Shown one piece after another: positions 17,702-26,471 of a stretch of 39,857 nucleotides of DNA (position 1 is its first letter; every line of letters begins with the position of its first letter). Location: positions 1 through 39,857 of the forward strand of contig NZ_ARZY01000040.1 of NCBI RefSeq assembly GCF_000568405.1. Direction: 5' to 3'. The notes beneath the pieces were generated by a model. That model was not told the DNA's origin and made no database searches. It saw only the letters and a list, made by a program, of their open reading frames with translations. A program made the translations under genes and the position numbers. The stretch is from Catenovulum agarivorans DS-2 (GTDB taxonomy: Bacteria; Pseudomonadota; Gammaproteobacteria; Enterobacterales; Alteromonadaceae).

Positions 17702-19111
17702 TTATACACGACCATACCTATCTTCAAAACGCACAATGTCGTCTTCGCCTAAATATGAACCTGACTGAACTTCAATCAGTTCTAGTGGTACTTTTCCTGG
17801 GTTTTCTAATGCATGAATAACCCCAACTGGAATATAGGTTGACTGATTCTCAGTGAGTAAAATTTCTTTGTCACCATTGGTTACTTTTGCTGTACCTGAA
17901 ACAACAATCCAGTGTTCAGCTCTGTGGTGGTGCATCTGTACAGACAGTTTTGCGCCAGGTTTCACAGTGATGCGTTTAACTTGATAACGCGCACCGTTAT
18001 CAATTGAATCGTATTTACCCCAAGGACGATACACTTCACGGTGGAACTTGAATTCGCTTCGGCCTTCGGCTTTAAGTTGATTAACGATATTTTTAACGTC
18101 TTGTACTTTATCTTTTGCTGCCACCATCACTGCATCTTTGGTATCAACTATCACTAAGTCTTCAACACCTACGGTTGCAACCATACGGCCTTCAACTGAA
18201 CCATAGACTAAACAGTTTTTGGTATTTTCACCAATAAAGTCACCACGTACCGCATTGCCATTGTCATCTTTGTTATTGACTTCCCATAACGCAGACCAAG
18301 AGCCCACATCATTCCAGCCAGCGTCTAATGGTACAACAACAGCTGCATCGGTTTTTTCCATTACCGCATAATCAATCGAATCATCCGGGCATGCTTCAAA
18401 TGCAGCTTTATCGACACGGACAAAGTCTAAGTCGCTAGCAGTGTTACCTATAGCTGTTTTACACGCGGCTAAAATTTCAGGTTGGAATTTGTTTAGTTCG
18501 GCAAGGTAGCGGCTGGCTTTAAACATAAACATGCCACTGTTCCAATAATATTCACCGCTATTTAAGTATTCTGTTGCAGTGGCTAAATCAGGTTTTTCAA
18601 CAAAGCTATCTACTTTATAAGCCGTTTCAACTTCAGAGCCACGTTTGATATACCCATAACCGGTTTCTGCATGAGTTGGCACAATTCCAAAAGTCACCAT
18701 TTTGTCTTCAGCTGCTAGTGCTTGTGCTTTTTCAATGGCTTGAATAAATGCTTGGTTGTTTTGAATAACATGGTCAGCGGCTAGCACTAACATAATTGGG
18801 TCTTCACCATTGGCGGTTGCTTGCAATGCGGCTAAAGCGATTGCAGGTGCAGTGTTTCGACCAACCGGCTCTAGAATGACGGGCGCTTTTAAAGCATCAA
18901 TTGCTCTAAGTTGTTCAGCAACCATAAAACGGTTGTCTTCATTGCATATTACCAGTGGTGCTAAATGCTCACTGCCTTTTATACGTAAAACCGTTTCTTG
19001 CAGCATTGAGTTTTCACTTGCAAGCGGTAAGTATTGCTTAGGGTAAGCAGAGCGCGAAAGGGGCCATAAACGCGAGCCTGAGCCGCCCGCCATAATTACT
19101 GGTAAAAACAT
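17702..19111 (-). CDS. manC: Mannose-1-phosphate guanylyltransferase / mannose-6-phosphate isomerase
   Basis: Bifunctional type II enzyme making GDP-mannose from mannose 1-phosphate and GTP, with a C-terminal isomerase domain. The 469-residue protein begins with the nucleotidyltransferase loop [16 protein letters not shown] and has FVEKP in the sugar-binding region. The C-terminal third is a cupin ([15 protein letters not shown], then [18 protein letters not shown] with the metal-binding His cluster). It is the first gene of manC-manB-ugd. A ribosome site AAGGA precedes the ATG. The name cpsB is equally used. No glycosyltransferase or polymerase gene is in the window, so the polymer itself is unknown. 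Confidence 0.96.
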   Translation of the reverse strand: MFLPVIMAGGSGSRLWPLSRSAYPKQYLPLASENSMLQETVLRIKGSEHLAPLVICNEDNRFMVAEQLRAIDALKAPVILEPVGRNTAPAIALAALQATANGEDPIMLVLAADHVIQNNQAFIQAIEKAQALAAEDKMVTFGIVPTHAETGYGYIKRGSEVETAYKVDSFVEKPDLATATEYLNSGEYYWNSGMFMFKASRYLAELNKFQPEILAACKTAIGNTASDLDFVRVDKAAFEACPDDSIDYAVMEKTDAAVVVPLDAGWNDVGSWSALWEVNNKDDNGNAVRGDFIGENTKNCLVYGSVEGRMVATVGVEDLVIVDTKDAVMVAAKDKVQDVKNIVNQLKAEGRSEFKFHREVYRPWGKYDSIDNGARYQVKRITVKPGAKLSVQMHHHRAEHWIVVSGTAKVTNGDKEILLTENQSTYIPVGVIHALENPGKVPLELIEVQSGSYLGEDDIVRFEDRYGRV

Positions 19112-19161
19112 AACAATGTGTCCTTGAATGTATCAAATTCTTTTTCTTTGTATTGCATTAA

Positions 19162-19190
19162 ATGCTATCACGGAAACTTGTTTGCCGTAA
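19162..19190 (-). promoter_or_regulatory. Candidate promoter for manC-manB-ugd
   Basis: On the minus strand TTACGG (19185-19190) and TAGCAT (19162-19167) have 17-base spacing. The match is moderate; it is the best pair I can see in the divergent region with pdhR. Confidence 0.3.
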
Positions 19191-19300
19191 CCTCGAAAAT
19201 ATGACATTTTTCCCGACTTTCGACATTAATCTGGCAAAAATTGTAAACAAGTGACAGGTAAGACCTCGGTATTATAAATTATAAAAATTGTGCACATTAA

Positions 19301-19329
19301 TTTACACTGACTTTTGCATCTGTTATCGT
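19301..19329 (+). promoter_or_regulatory. Predicted pdhR operon promoter
   Basis: TTTACA (19301-19306) and TATCGT (19324-19329) are spaced by 17 bases. Transcription would start near 19336, just upstream of the PdhR operator, the same arrangement as in E. coli, where the operator lies shortly downstream of the start. Confidence 0.5.
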
Positions 19330-19340
19330 ATCGCGCATTA

Positions 19341-19357
19341 AATTGGTATTACCAATT
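19341..19357. promoter_or_regulatory. PdhR operator
   Basis: AATTGGTATTACCAATT is a perfect dyad fitting the known PdhR box ATTGGTnnnACCAAT. It lies 19 bases before the pdhR ATG. PdhR should repress its own operon here and release on pyruvate binding. Confidence 0.93.
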
Positions 19358-19376
19358 ATCCTGTGCACGGACAAAC

Positions 19377-20141
19377 ATGAATTACCAGAAAATACGTCAA
19401 CCAAAATTGGCTGATGCCATCTTACAACAACTTGAGACTATGATTCTCGAGGGCAGTTTATTGCCTGGGCAAAAGTTACCGCCTGAACGTGAGTTGGCGA
19501 AACAGTTTGATGTGTCTAGACCGTCACTACGTGAAGCTATTCAAAAATTAGAAGCAAAAGGGTTAGTTTATCGCCGTCAAGGTGGTGGCACTTATGTTCA
19601 TAATAAATTGCAAGATGCTTTAGTCGATCCCTTATTTGAATTAATCTCTGCTAACCCTGAAACTCAATTTGATTTGTTAGAATTTCGTCATGCTTTAGAG
19701 GGTATTTCGGCTTACTATGCAGCGCTTCGAGGCACAGAAGCTGATTTCAATCAAATTAAAACGGTTTACGAGTTGACGAAGACGCAAGCGCAATCCACAA
19801 TTTCTGACCAAGTTGATACTTTGTATCAATTTTATTTAGCAATTGCGGAAGCGTCACACAATTTGGTGATTGTGCATTTGATACAGGGTATGGCAGCACT
19901 GATTCAAAAGAACATTACCCAAAATTTAGAAGTTTTATCTGCAAAACCAGAAATATTGCCGAGTCTGGATAAGCATAGAGATTCACTGATGGCTGCAATT
20001 CTAGCACGTGACCCAGAGTCAGCGCGCCTAGCATCGCATCATCATTTGTCTTTTATTGAAGAGTCGTTGCTTCAATTAGGGCAAGAAGAAAACCGATTGC
20101 AACGCGCAATGCGACGTGTGCAAAAAGAACTAAAACACTAG
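19377..20141 (+). CDS. pdhR: Pyruvate-responsive transcriptional repressor PdhR
   Basis: GntR-family FadR-type regulator of the pyruvate dehydrogenase operon. The start at ATG 19377 gives 254 residues, the same as E. coli PdhR, and the family N-terminus NYQKIRQPKLADAI. The frame is open 21 codons further upstream, but those residues are not family-like and would run across the operator. The winged helix is visible as KLPPERELAKQFDVSRP followed by SLREAIQKLEAKGL and RRQGGGTYV. The C-terminal FCD effector domain includes EFRHALEGISAYYAA and later HHHLSFIEE with metal/ligand His residues. aceE follows after 61 bases. Autoregulation is indicated by the operator at 19341-19357. Confidence 0.97.
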   Translation: MNYQKIRQPKLADAILQQLETMILEGSLLPGQKLPPERELAKQFDVSRPSLREAIQKLEAKGLVYRRQGGGTYVHNKLQDALVDPLFELISANPETQFDLLEFRHALEGISAYYAALRGTEADFNQIKTVYELTKTQAQSTISDQVDTLYQFYLAIAEASHNLVIVHLIQGMAALIQKNITQNLEVLSAKPEILPSLDKHRDSLMAAILARDPESARLASHHHLSFIEESLLQLGQEENRLQRAMRRVQKELKH

Positions 20142-20202
20142 CTGGCTAAGGTATAAACCAAGGGGTTTATCAAAGTTAAGCCTAACGATAAAGGAAAATG
20201 AT

Positions 20203-22872
20203 ATGTCTGACGTCCTTAATCATGATGTTGATCCGCTTGAAACGGGCGAGTGGTTAGACGCACTGGAGTCTGTACTTAAAGAAGAAGGTCCAGAGCGTGC
20301 TCATTACTTGATTGATCAATTAATTGAGACTTCTCGTCGCAATGGCGCTCATTTGCCATTCAATGCGACAACTGCTTACTGCAATACAATTCCTGCTGGC
20401 CAAGAGCCTGCGATGCCAGGTGACCCTGCATTGGAAGCGCGTATTCGTGCGGTAATCCGTTGGAATGCAATGATGATGGTTGTTCGTGCATCTAAGAAAG
20501 ATTTAGAATTGGGTGGTCACATTTCGTCATTCCAATCGTCTGCAATGTTGTACGATATCGGTTTTAACCATTTTTTCCGTGCTCCGAATGAAAAAGACGG
20601 CGGTGACTTAGTTTATTTCCAAGGTCATATTTCACCAGGTATTTATGCACGTTCATTTGTTGAAGGTCGTTTATCTGAAGAGCAATTAGATAACTTTCGT
20701 CAAGAAGCGTTCGCAGATGGTTTATCTTCATATCCTCACCCTAAATTGATGCCTGATTATTGGCAGTTCCCAACTGTTTCTATGGGCTTAGGTCCAATGC
20801 AAGCTATTTACATGGCTCGCTTCTTGAAATATTTAACTGACCGTGGGTTAAAAGACTGTTCAGAGCAAACTGTATACTGCTACTTAGGTGATGGTGAAAT
20901 CGATGAACCAGAATCATTAGGTGCTATCGGCCTAGCGGCTCGTGAAGAATTAGACAACTTAGTATTCGTAGTTAACTGTAACTTACAGCGTCTTGATGGC
21001 CCTGTTCGTGGTAACGGTAAAATCATCCAAGAACTAGAAGGCACTTTCCGTGGTGCTGGTTGGGATGTCACTAAAGTTGTTTGGGGTCGTTATTGGGATG
21101 CATTATTGCAAAAAGACCACAATGGTTTATTACAAAAGTTAATGGATGAAACCGTTGACGGTGAGTACCAAAACTTTAAAGCGAAAGGTGGTTCTTTCAC
21201 ACGTGAACATTTCTTTGGCAAATACCCAGAATTAAAAGAAATGGTTGCTAACATGTCTGACGAAGACATTTGGCGTTTAAACCGTGGTGGTCACGATCCA
21301 GTTAAAGTATACGCAGCTTACGCTAAAGCAAAAGCAACCAAAGGTCGTCCAAGTGTAATCCTTGCTAAAACTGTAAAAGGTTATGGTATGGGTGAAGCGG
21401 CTGAAGGTAAAAACATTGCTCACGGTGTTAAGAAAATGGATCTTGATGCGATTCGTTATATGCGTGATCGCTTTAATGTTCCAGTTTCAGATGAAGATCT
21501 AGAAAAATTACCTTACTATCGCTTCCCAGAAAACAGCCCTGAATATAAATATATGATGGCGCGTCGTGAAGCTTTAGGTGGGGTAATGCCAGTACGTCGT
21601 GAAAACTCTTCTGTTAAATTAGAGTTACCACAGTTAGACGCATTTAAAGCAACCACTGACGGTTCAAAAGGTCGTGAAATTTCAACAACTATGGCGTTTG
21701 TACGTGTATTAACTGCCTTGTTGAAAGATAAGAAAATTGGCAAAAATATTGTGCCAATTATTCCAGATGAAGCTCGTACTTTCGGTATGGAAGGTTTATT
21801 CCGCCAAGTGGGTATTTATGCTCATGAAGGTCAAAAATATACCCCACAAGATGCAGATCAAGTTGCTTACTATCGTGAAGACAAAAAAGGTCAAGTATTA
21901 CAAGAAGGTATTAATGAATTAGGTTCAATGGCTTCTTGGGTTTCTGCTGCTACTTCATACTCGCATGCAGACTTACCTATGATTCCATTCTACATCTACT
22001 ACTCAATGTTTGGTTTCCAACGTGTAGGTGACTTAGTTTGGGCTGCGGGTGATTTACAAGCACGTGGTTTCTTAATTGGTGGTACTGCTGGTCGTACAAC
22101 ACTTAACGGTGAAGGTTTACAGCACGAAGATGGTCATTCTCATCTACATTTCGGTACTGTGCCTAACTGTATCACTTATGACCCAACCTACGGTTATGAA
22201 ATTGCGGTTATCGTGCAAGACGGTATCAAACGTATGTACGGTGACAACGAAAATATTTTCTACTACATCACAGTAATGAACGAAAACTATGTACAGTTGC
22301 CTATGCCTGAAGGTGTTGAAGAGGGCATCAAAAAAGGTATGTACAAGTTAGAAACGGTTGCGCCGAAGAAAGCAAAAGCATCTGTAAGCTTATTGTCATC
22401 TGGTGTTATCTTAGAAAGAGCGCGTGCAGCAGCACAAATTCTTGCTGAAGATTATGGCATCAGCTCAGACGTTTACTCTGCAACTTCATTTAACGAATTA
22501 GCGCGTGATGGTTTAGATTGTGAGCGTTGGAACATGCTTCACCCTGAAGCAGAAGAACGTGTACCTTATGTGACTGAGTTATTGAAAGACTCACAAGGTC
22601 CAGTCATCGCTGTAACAGACTACATGAAGCAATATGCTGACCAAATTCGTGGTTTTGTGCCAACAAGCTACCGTGTATTAGGTACAGATGGTTTCGGTCG
22701 TTCAGATAGCCGTGAAAACTTACGTAAGCATTTTGAAGTTAATGAACACTACATTGTAGTTGCTTCATTGTACGAATTGGCTAAGCGTGGCGAAGTTGAT
22801 AAGAAACTTGTTACTGAAGCAATCGCTAAGTTCGATATCGATGCAGATAAACTTAACCCACTTTACGCGTAA
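20203..22872 (+). CDS. aceE: Pyruvate dehydrogenase E1 component, homodimeric type
   Basis: Thiamine-diphosphate enzyme that decarboxylates pyruvate and reductively acetylates the lipoyl groups of AceF. The 889-residue length is close to E. coli AceE (887). Visible are GGHISSFQSSAMLYDIGFNH near the N-terminus, the ThDP motif YLGDGEIDEPES ending in VVNCNLQRLDGP, and HEDGHSHLHFGTVPNC in the second half. The C-terminal domain includes VTDYMKQYADQIRGFVP. Ribosome site AAGGA precedes the ATG. It is the second gene of pdhR-aceE-aceF-lpdA, 15 bases ahead of aceF. Codon use is that of a highly expressed gene. Confidence 0.98.
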   Translation: MSDVLNHDVDPLETGEWLDALESVLKEEGPERAHYLIDQLIETSRRNGAHLPFNATTAYCNTIPAGQEPAMPGDPALEARIRAVIRWNAMMMVVRASKKDLELGGHISSFQSSAMLYDIGFNHFFRAPNEKDGGDLVYFQGHISPGIYARSFVEGRLSEEQLDNFRQEAFADGLSSYPHPKLMPDYWQFPTVSMGLGPMQAIYMARFLKYLTDRGLKDCSEQTVYCYLGDGEIDEPESLGAIGLAAREELDNLVFVVNCNLQRLDGPVRGNGKIIQELEGTFRGAGWDVTKVVWGRYWDALLQKDHNGLLQKLMDETVDGEYQNFKAKGGSFTREHFFGKYPELKEMVANMSDEDIWRLNRGGHDPVKVYAAYAKAKATKGRPSVILAKTVKGYGMGEAAEGKNIAHGVKKMDLDAIRYMRDRFNVPVSDEDLEKLPYYRFPENSPEYKYMMARREALGGVMPVRRENSSVKLELPQLDAFKATTDGSKGREISTTMAFVRVLTALLKDKKIGKNIVPIIPDEARTFGMEGLFRQVGIYAHEGQKYTPQDADQVAYYREDKKGQVLQEGINELGSMASWVSAATSYSHADLPMIPFYIYYSMFGFQRVGDLVWAAGDLQARGFLIGGTAGRTTLNGEGLQHEDGHSHLHFGTVPNCITYDPTYGYEIAVIVQDGIKRMYGDNENIFYYITVMNENYVQLPMPEGVEEGIKKGMYKLETVAPKKAKASVSLLSSGVILERARAAAQILAEDYGISSDVYSATSFNELARDGLDCERWNMLHPEAEERVPYVTELLKDSQGPVIAVTDYMKQYADQIRGFVPTSYRVLGTDGFGRSDSRENLRKHFEVNEHYIVVASLYELAKRGEVDKKLVTEAIAKFDIDADKLNPLYA

Positions 22873-22887
22873 TAGGGAAAAGGAATA

Positions 22888-24801
22888 ATGGCAATTAAAG
22901 ATGTTTTAGTCCCAGATGTGGGCGGTGATGAAGTTGAAGTAATCGAGCTATGTGTCGCTGCTGGCGATACTGTTGAAGCTGAAGATTCACTTATCACAGT
23001 TGAAAGTGATAAGGCTTCAATGGACATTCCAGCTCCTTTCGCTGGTACCGTTAAAGAAATAAAAGTAGCTGTTGGTGATAAAGTATCTGAAGGTACTTTA
23101 ATCGTAACGGTTGAAGATGCATCTGGCGCTGAAGCGCCAGCTGCTGAAGAAGCTCCGGCCGCTGCTGTAGAAGCAGCACCAGCTCCGGCACCAGCGGCAG
23201 CTTCTGCAACAATTGAAGTAACAGTTCCAGATATTGGTGGCGACACTGATGTTGATGTTATTGAAGTATTAGTTGCTGTTGGTGATCAAGTATCTGCTGA
23301 AGATGGCTTAATTACATTAGAAACTGATAAAGCGACTATGGATGTTCCATGTCCAGCTGATGGTGTAGTTAAAGAGCTTAAAATTGCAGTGGGTGACAAA
23401 GCTTCTGAAGGTACATTAGTTTGTATCCTTGAGACTGCTGGCGGTGCGACTGAAGCACCAGCTGCACCTGCACCAGCACCAGCAGCTAATCCTGCGCCAG
23501 CACCTGTTGCAGCTGCAAGCGAACTTAAAGAAATCAAAGTACCGGATATCGGTGGAGACACTGATGTAGACGTTATTGAAATCTTAGTTGCAGTAGGTGA
23601 TGAGATTGAACAAGAAGCTGGCTTAATTACTTTAGAAACTGACAAAGCAACTATGGACGTACCAGCGCCAGTTGCCGGCACAGTTAAAGAAATTAAAGTA
23701 GCTGTTGGTGATAAAGTTTCTGAAGGCAGCTTAATTGTAGTTGTTGAAACTAAAGGAGCAGCTCCGGCAACTCCAGCTCCAGCAGCGAGTGCGCCAGCAC
23801 CTGCTCCGGCAGCCGCTCCTGCACCAGCTAAAGCGGCTCCAGCAGCTAATGTAGAGCCAGCTAAACCAAGCAAAAACGTACATGCTTCTCCATCTGTTCG
23901 CCGTGTTGCGCGCGAATTTGGTGTTGATTTAAGCCTAGTACCAGCGACAGGTCGCAAAGGCCGTATTCTTAAAGAAGACGTACAAAACTGGGTTAAAGCT
24001 GAGTTAGCCAAGCCAAAATCGGCAGCTGGTGCATCTGGTCCGTTGCCTGAAAATGTGCTTGAGATCGTTCCGGTTAAGCCAGTCGACCACAGCAAGTTCG
24101 GTGAAATTGAAGTTAAAGAGTTAGGCCGTATCCAGAAGATCTCTGGTCCTTTCTTACACCGCAACTGGGCAACTATTCCGCATGTTACTCAATTCGACGA
24201 AGCTGATATCACAGAGCTAGAAGCATTCCGTAAAGAACAAAATGCCTTCCATGCTAAAAAACAAACTGGCTTGAAGATAACGCCACTTGTGTTTGTTATG
24301 AAAGCAGTGGCTAAAGCATTGGAGAAGTTCCCTAACTTCAATTCTTCATTATCTGAAGACGGTAACAGCTTAATCCTTAAAAAGTTCATCAATATTGGTA
24401 TTGCGGTCGCAACGCCTGGTGGCTTAGTTGTTCCAGTAATCAAAGATGTGAATAAAAAAGGCATCGAAGAATTATCTGAAGAGTTAATTGTTACTTCTAA
24501 GAAAGCGCGTGACGGCAAGTTAAAAGCAGCTGACATGCAAGGCGGTACTTTTACTATTTCTAGCTTAGGCGGTATCGGTGGTACTGCATTTACACCAATC
24601 GTGAATGCTCCTGAAGTTGGTATTTTAGGTGTTTCTAAGTCTGACTATAAACCTAAGTGGAATGGTAAAGAATTCGAACCGCGCTTAATGGTTCCGTTAA
24701 GTTTATCTTATGATCACCGTGTAATTGATGGTGCAGAGGGTGCGGCATTCTCAACTGAAATTGCACAAAACTTAACAGACTTACGTCGTTTAGTACTTTA
24801 A
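22888..24801 (+). CDS. aceF: Dihydrolipoamide acetyltransferase E2 with three lipoyl domains
   Basis: Core of the pyruvate dehydrogenase complex, passing the acetyl group to CoA. The 637-residue protein has three tandem lipoyl domains with ESDKAS or ETDKAT motifs, lipoylated Lys at about 42, 148 and 253, separated by Ala/Pro-rich swinging linkers. The peripheral subunit-binding domain runs from about 330 to 368 ([27 protein letters not shown]). The catalytic domain ends with [12 protein letters not shown], with His610 and Asp614 of the HxxxDG motif. Three lipoyl domains is the E. coli pattern. The repeated domains and linkers make this gene internally repetitive. GGAA ribosome site; 15 bases after aceE. 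Confidence 0.98.
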   Translation: MAIKDVLVPDVGGDEVEVIELCVAAGDTVEAEDSLITVESDKASMDIPAPFAGTVKEIKVAVGDKVSEGTLIVTVEDASGAEAPAAEEAPAAAVEAAPAPAPAAASATIEVTVPDIGGDTDVDVIEVLVAVGDQVSAEDGLITLETDKATMDVPCPADGVVKELKIAVGDKASEGTLVCILETAGGATEAPAAPAPAPAANPAPAPVAAASELKEIKVPDIGGDTDVDVIEILVAVGDEIEQEAGLITLETDKATMDVPAPVAGTVKEIKVAVGDKVSEGSLIVVVETKGAAPATPAPAASAPAPAPAAAPAPAKAAPAANVEPAKPSKNVHASPSVRRVAREFGVDLSLVPATGRKGRILKEDVQNWVKAELAKPKSAAGASGPLPENVLEIVPVKPVDHSKFGEIEVKELGRIQKISGPFLHRNWATIPHVTQFDEADITELEAFRKEQNAFHAKKQTGLKITPLVFVMKAVAKALEKFPNFNSSLSEDGNSLILKKFINIGIAVATPGGLVVPVIKDVNKKGIEELSEELIVTSKKARDGKLKAADMQGGTFTISSLGGIGGTAFTPIVNAPEVGILGVSKSDYKPKWNGKEFEPRLMVPLSLSYDHRVIDGAEGAAFSTEIAQNLTDLRRLVL

Positions 24802-24809
24802 TGCAGAAG

Positions 24810-24836
24810 CGGTAATACTTAGGTATTACCGTTTTT
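24810..24836 (+). terminator. Terminator-like hairpin between aceF and lpdA
   Basis: A 9-pair perfect stem (24810-24818 with 24823-24831, loop TTAG) is followed by five T. It should end part of the pdhR-aceEF transcript before lpdA. Confidence 0.75.
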
Positions 24837-24862
24837 GGTTTAACAATGTAATGAATTGAATA

Positions 24863-24892
24863 ATCGTTTTTATCCGTGTTTATAAAAACGAT
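24863..24892. promoter_or_regulatory. 11-bp inverted repeat upstream of lpdA
   Basis: ATCGTTTTTAT (24863-24873) and ATAAAAACGAT (24882-24892) are perfectly complementary with an 8-base spacer, and no T run follows. The 3' arm includes a possible -10 (TTATAA or TATAAA) placed 18-19 bases after TTGAAT. It may be an operator over a separate lpdA promoter, or a leader hairpin. Confidence 0.45.
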
Positions 24893-24919
24893 CACAAACA
24901 GAATAATTTGAGGTCCGTA

Positions 24920-26347
24920 ATGAGCGATATCAAAACTCAAGTAGTCGTATTAGGTAGTGGCCCTGGTGGTTACTCAGCAGCGTTCCGTGCAGCCGATTTA
25001 GGTCTAGAAGTCACTTTAATTGAGCGCTACAACGAGCTAGGTGGCGTATGTTTGAATGTTGGTTGTATCCCTTCAAAAGCATTATTACACGTAACTAAAC
25101 ACTTAGTTGATGCGCAGAATATGGCGCATGAAGGTGTTACTTTTGCTAAGCCAGAAATTGACTTAGACAAAATGCGAGAGCACAAAGATAAAGTAATTGG
25201 CCAGTTATCTGGTGGTGTTGCTGGCATGGCAAAAATGCGTAAAGTTAAGGTTGTTAACGGTTATGGTAAATTTACTAGCCCTAACAGCATTGCAGTAGAA
25301 GCTGAAGACGGTTCAGTGACAACAGTGAACTTTGACAATGCTATTATCGCTGCTGGTTCGCGCCCTGTTAAATTACCATTTATTCCGCACGACGATCCGC
25401 GTGTATGGGATTCTACAGACGCATTAGCAATGCCATTTTTACCAAGCAACATGCTTATCTTAGGTGGTGGTATTATCGGCTTAGAAATGGGGTCAGTTTA
25501 TAGTGCATTAGGTGCTAAAATTGATGTAGTTGAGTTTATGGATCAACTTATCCCAGCAGCAGACAAAGATATCATTAAAACTTTCACTAAATCTATCAGC
25601 AAAAAGTTCAACAATATCATGTTGGAAACTAAAGTTACTGCGGTAGAAGCGAAAGAAGATGGAATTTATGTAACATTTGAAGGCAAAGCAGCGCCTGCTG
25701 AGCCAGTAAAATATGATGCGGTACTAGTTGCTGTCGGTCGTGCACCAAATGGTTTATTGCTTGATGCAGAAAAAGCGGGTGTTAATGTAACTGATCGTGG
25801 TTTCATTGAAGTAGACAACCAGCTTAAAACTAACGTACCACACATTTATGCAATTGGTGATATTGTTGGTCAACCTATGCTTGCGCACAAAGCGGTCCAC
25901 GAAGCACACGTTGCTGCTGAAGTGATTGCTGGTCAAAAACATGTATTTGATCCTAAAGTTATTCCTTCAATTGCCTATACTGATCCTGAAGTTGCATTTG
26001 CCGGTGTGACTGAAAAAGAAGCTAAAGAGAAAGGTATTGCATACGAAACCGCAGTATTCCCTTGGGCTGCGTCGGGTCGAGCGATTGCACAAAATGCGCA
26101 AGACGGTTTCACTAAGTTAATCTTCGAAAAAGACACTCACAGATTAATTGGTGGTGGTATCGTTGGTAGCAATGCAGGTGAACTTTTAGGTGAAATCTGT
26201 TTAGGTATTGAAATGGGCTGTGATGCAGAAGACATTGCATTGACCATTCATGCTCACCCAACGTTACACGAATCAGTTGGCTTAGCGGCTGAAGTATATG
26301 AAGGTTCAGTAACTGATATCCCAAACAAAAAAGCGAAGAAAAAGTAA
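24920..26347 (+). CDS. lpdA: Dihydrolipoamide dehydrogenase (E3)
   Basis: FAD enzyme that reoxidises dihydrolipoamide and reduces NAD; shared by pyruvate and 2-oxoglutarate dehydrogenases and the glycine cleavage system. The start at ATG 24920 gives 475 residues and the family N-terminus SDIKTQVVVLGSGPGGYSAA; GAGGT lies five bases upstream. An in-frame TTG at 24908 precedes that ribosome site and is unlikely to be used. The redox disulfide is in GGVCLNVGCIPSKALLH (Cys44 and Cys49). The NAD motif is LGGGIIGLEMG and the C-terminal active-site His is in IHAHPTLHES. The hairpin and inverted repeat upstream suggest partly independent expression, which fits its use in several complexes. Confidence 0.98.
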   Translation: MSDIKTQVVVLGSGPGGYSAAFRAADLGLEVTLIERYNELGGVCLNVGCIPSKALLHVTKHLVDAQNMAHEGVTFAKPEIDLDKMREHKDKVIGQLSGGVAGMAKMRKVKVVNGYGKFTSPNSIAVEAEDGSVTTVNFDNAIIAAGSRPVKLPFIPHDDPRVWDSTDALAMPFLPSNMLILGGGIIGLEMGSVYSALGAKIDVVEFMDQLIPAADKDIIKTFTKSISKKFNNIMLETKVTAVEAKEDGIYVTFEGKAAPAEPVKYDAVLVAVGRAPNGLLLDAEKAGVNVTDRGFIEVDNQLKTNVPHIYAIGDIVGQPMLAHKAVHEAHVAAEVIAGQKHVFDPKVIPSIAYTDPEVAFAGVTEKEAKEKGIAYETAVFPWAASGRAIAQNAQDGFTKLIFEKDTHRLIGGGIVGSNAGELLGEICLGIEMGCDAEDIALTIHAHPTLHESVGLAAEVYEGSVTDIPNKKAKKK

Positions 26348-26372
26348 TTTAACCGCTTATTTATTCGTTAGA

Positions 26373-26400
26373 AAAAACACCTGCTTCGGCAGGTGTTTTT
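26373..26400 (+). terminator. Rho-independent terminator after lpdA
   Basis: A 12-pair perfect stem (26373-26384 with 26389-26400) is capped by a TTCG tetraloop and ends in T. It closes the pdh operon. Confidence 0.93.
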
Positions 26401-26471
26401 GTTTGTACTTAACCTAAACTTAACTCTTAGCTTGTTAACATCATTTCAAGATTAATTTTAGGTTTAAGACA

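Noticed and set aside
19314-19376. N-terminal extension of pdhR by 21 residues from TTG 19314
   Set aside because: It would run through the predicted promoter and operator, and the ATG at 19377 gives exactly the E. coli length and N-terminus.
22888-23870. Repeated DNA blocks of about 320 bases in aceF, at first sight a tandem duplication
   Set aside because: They are the three lipoyl domains and Ala/Pro-rich linkers normal for this enzyme.
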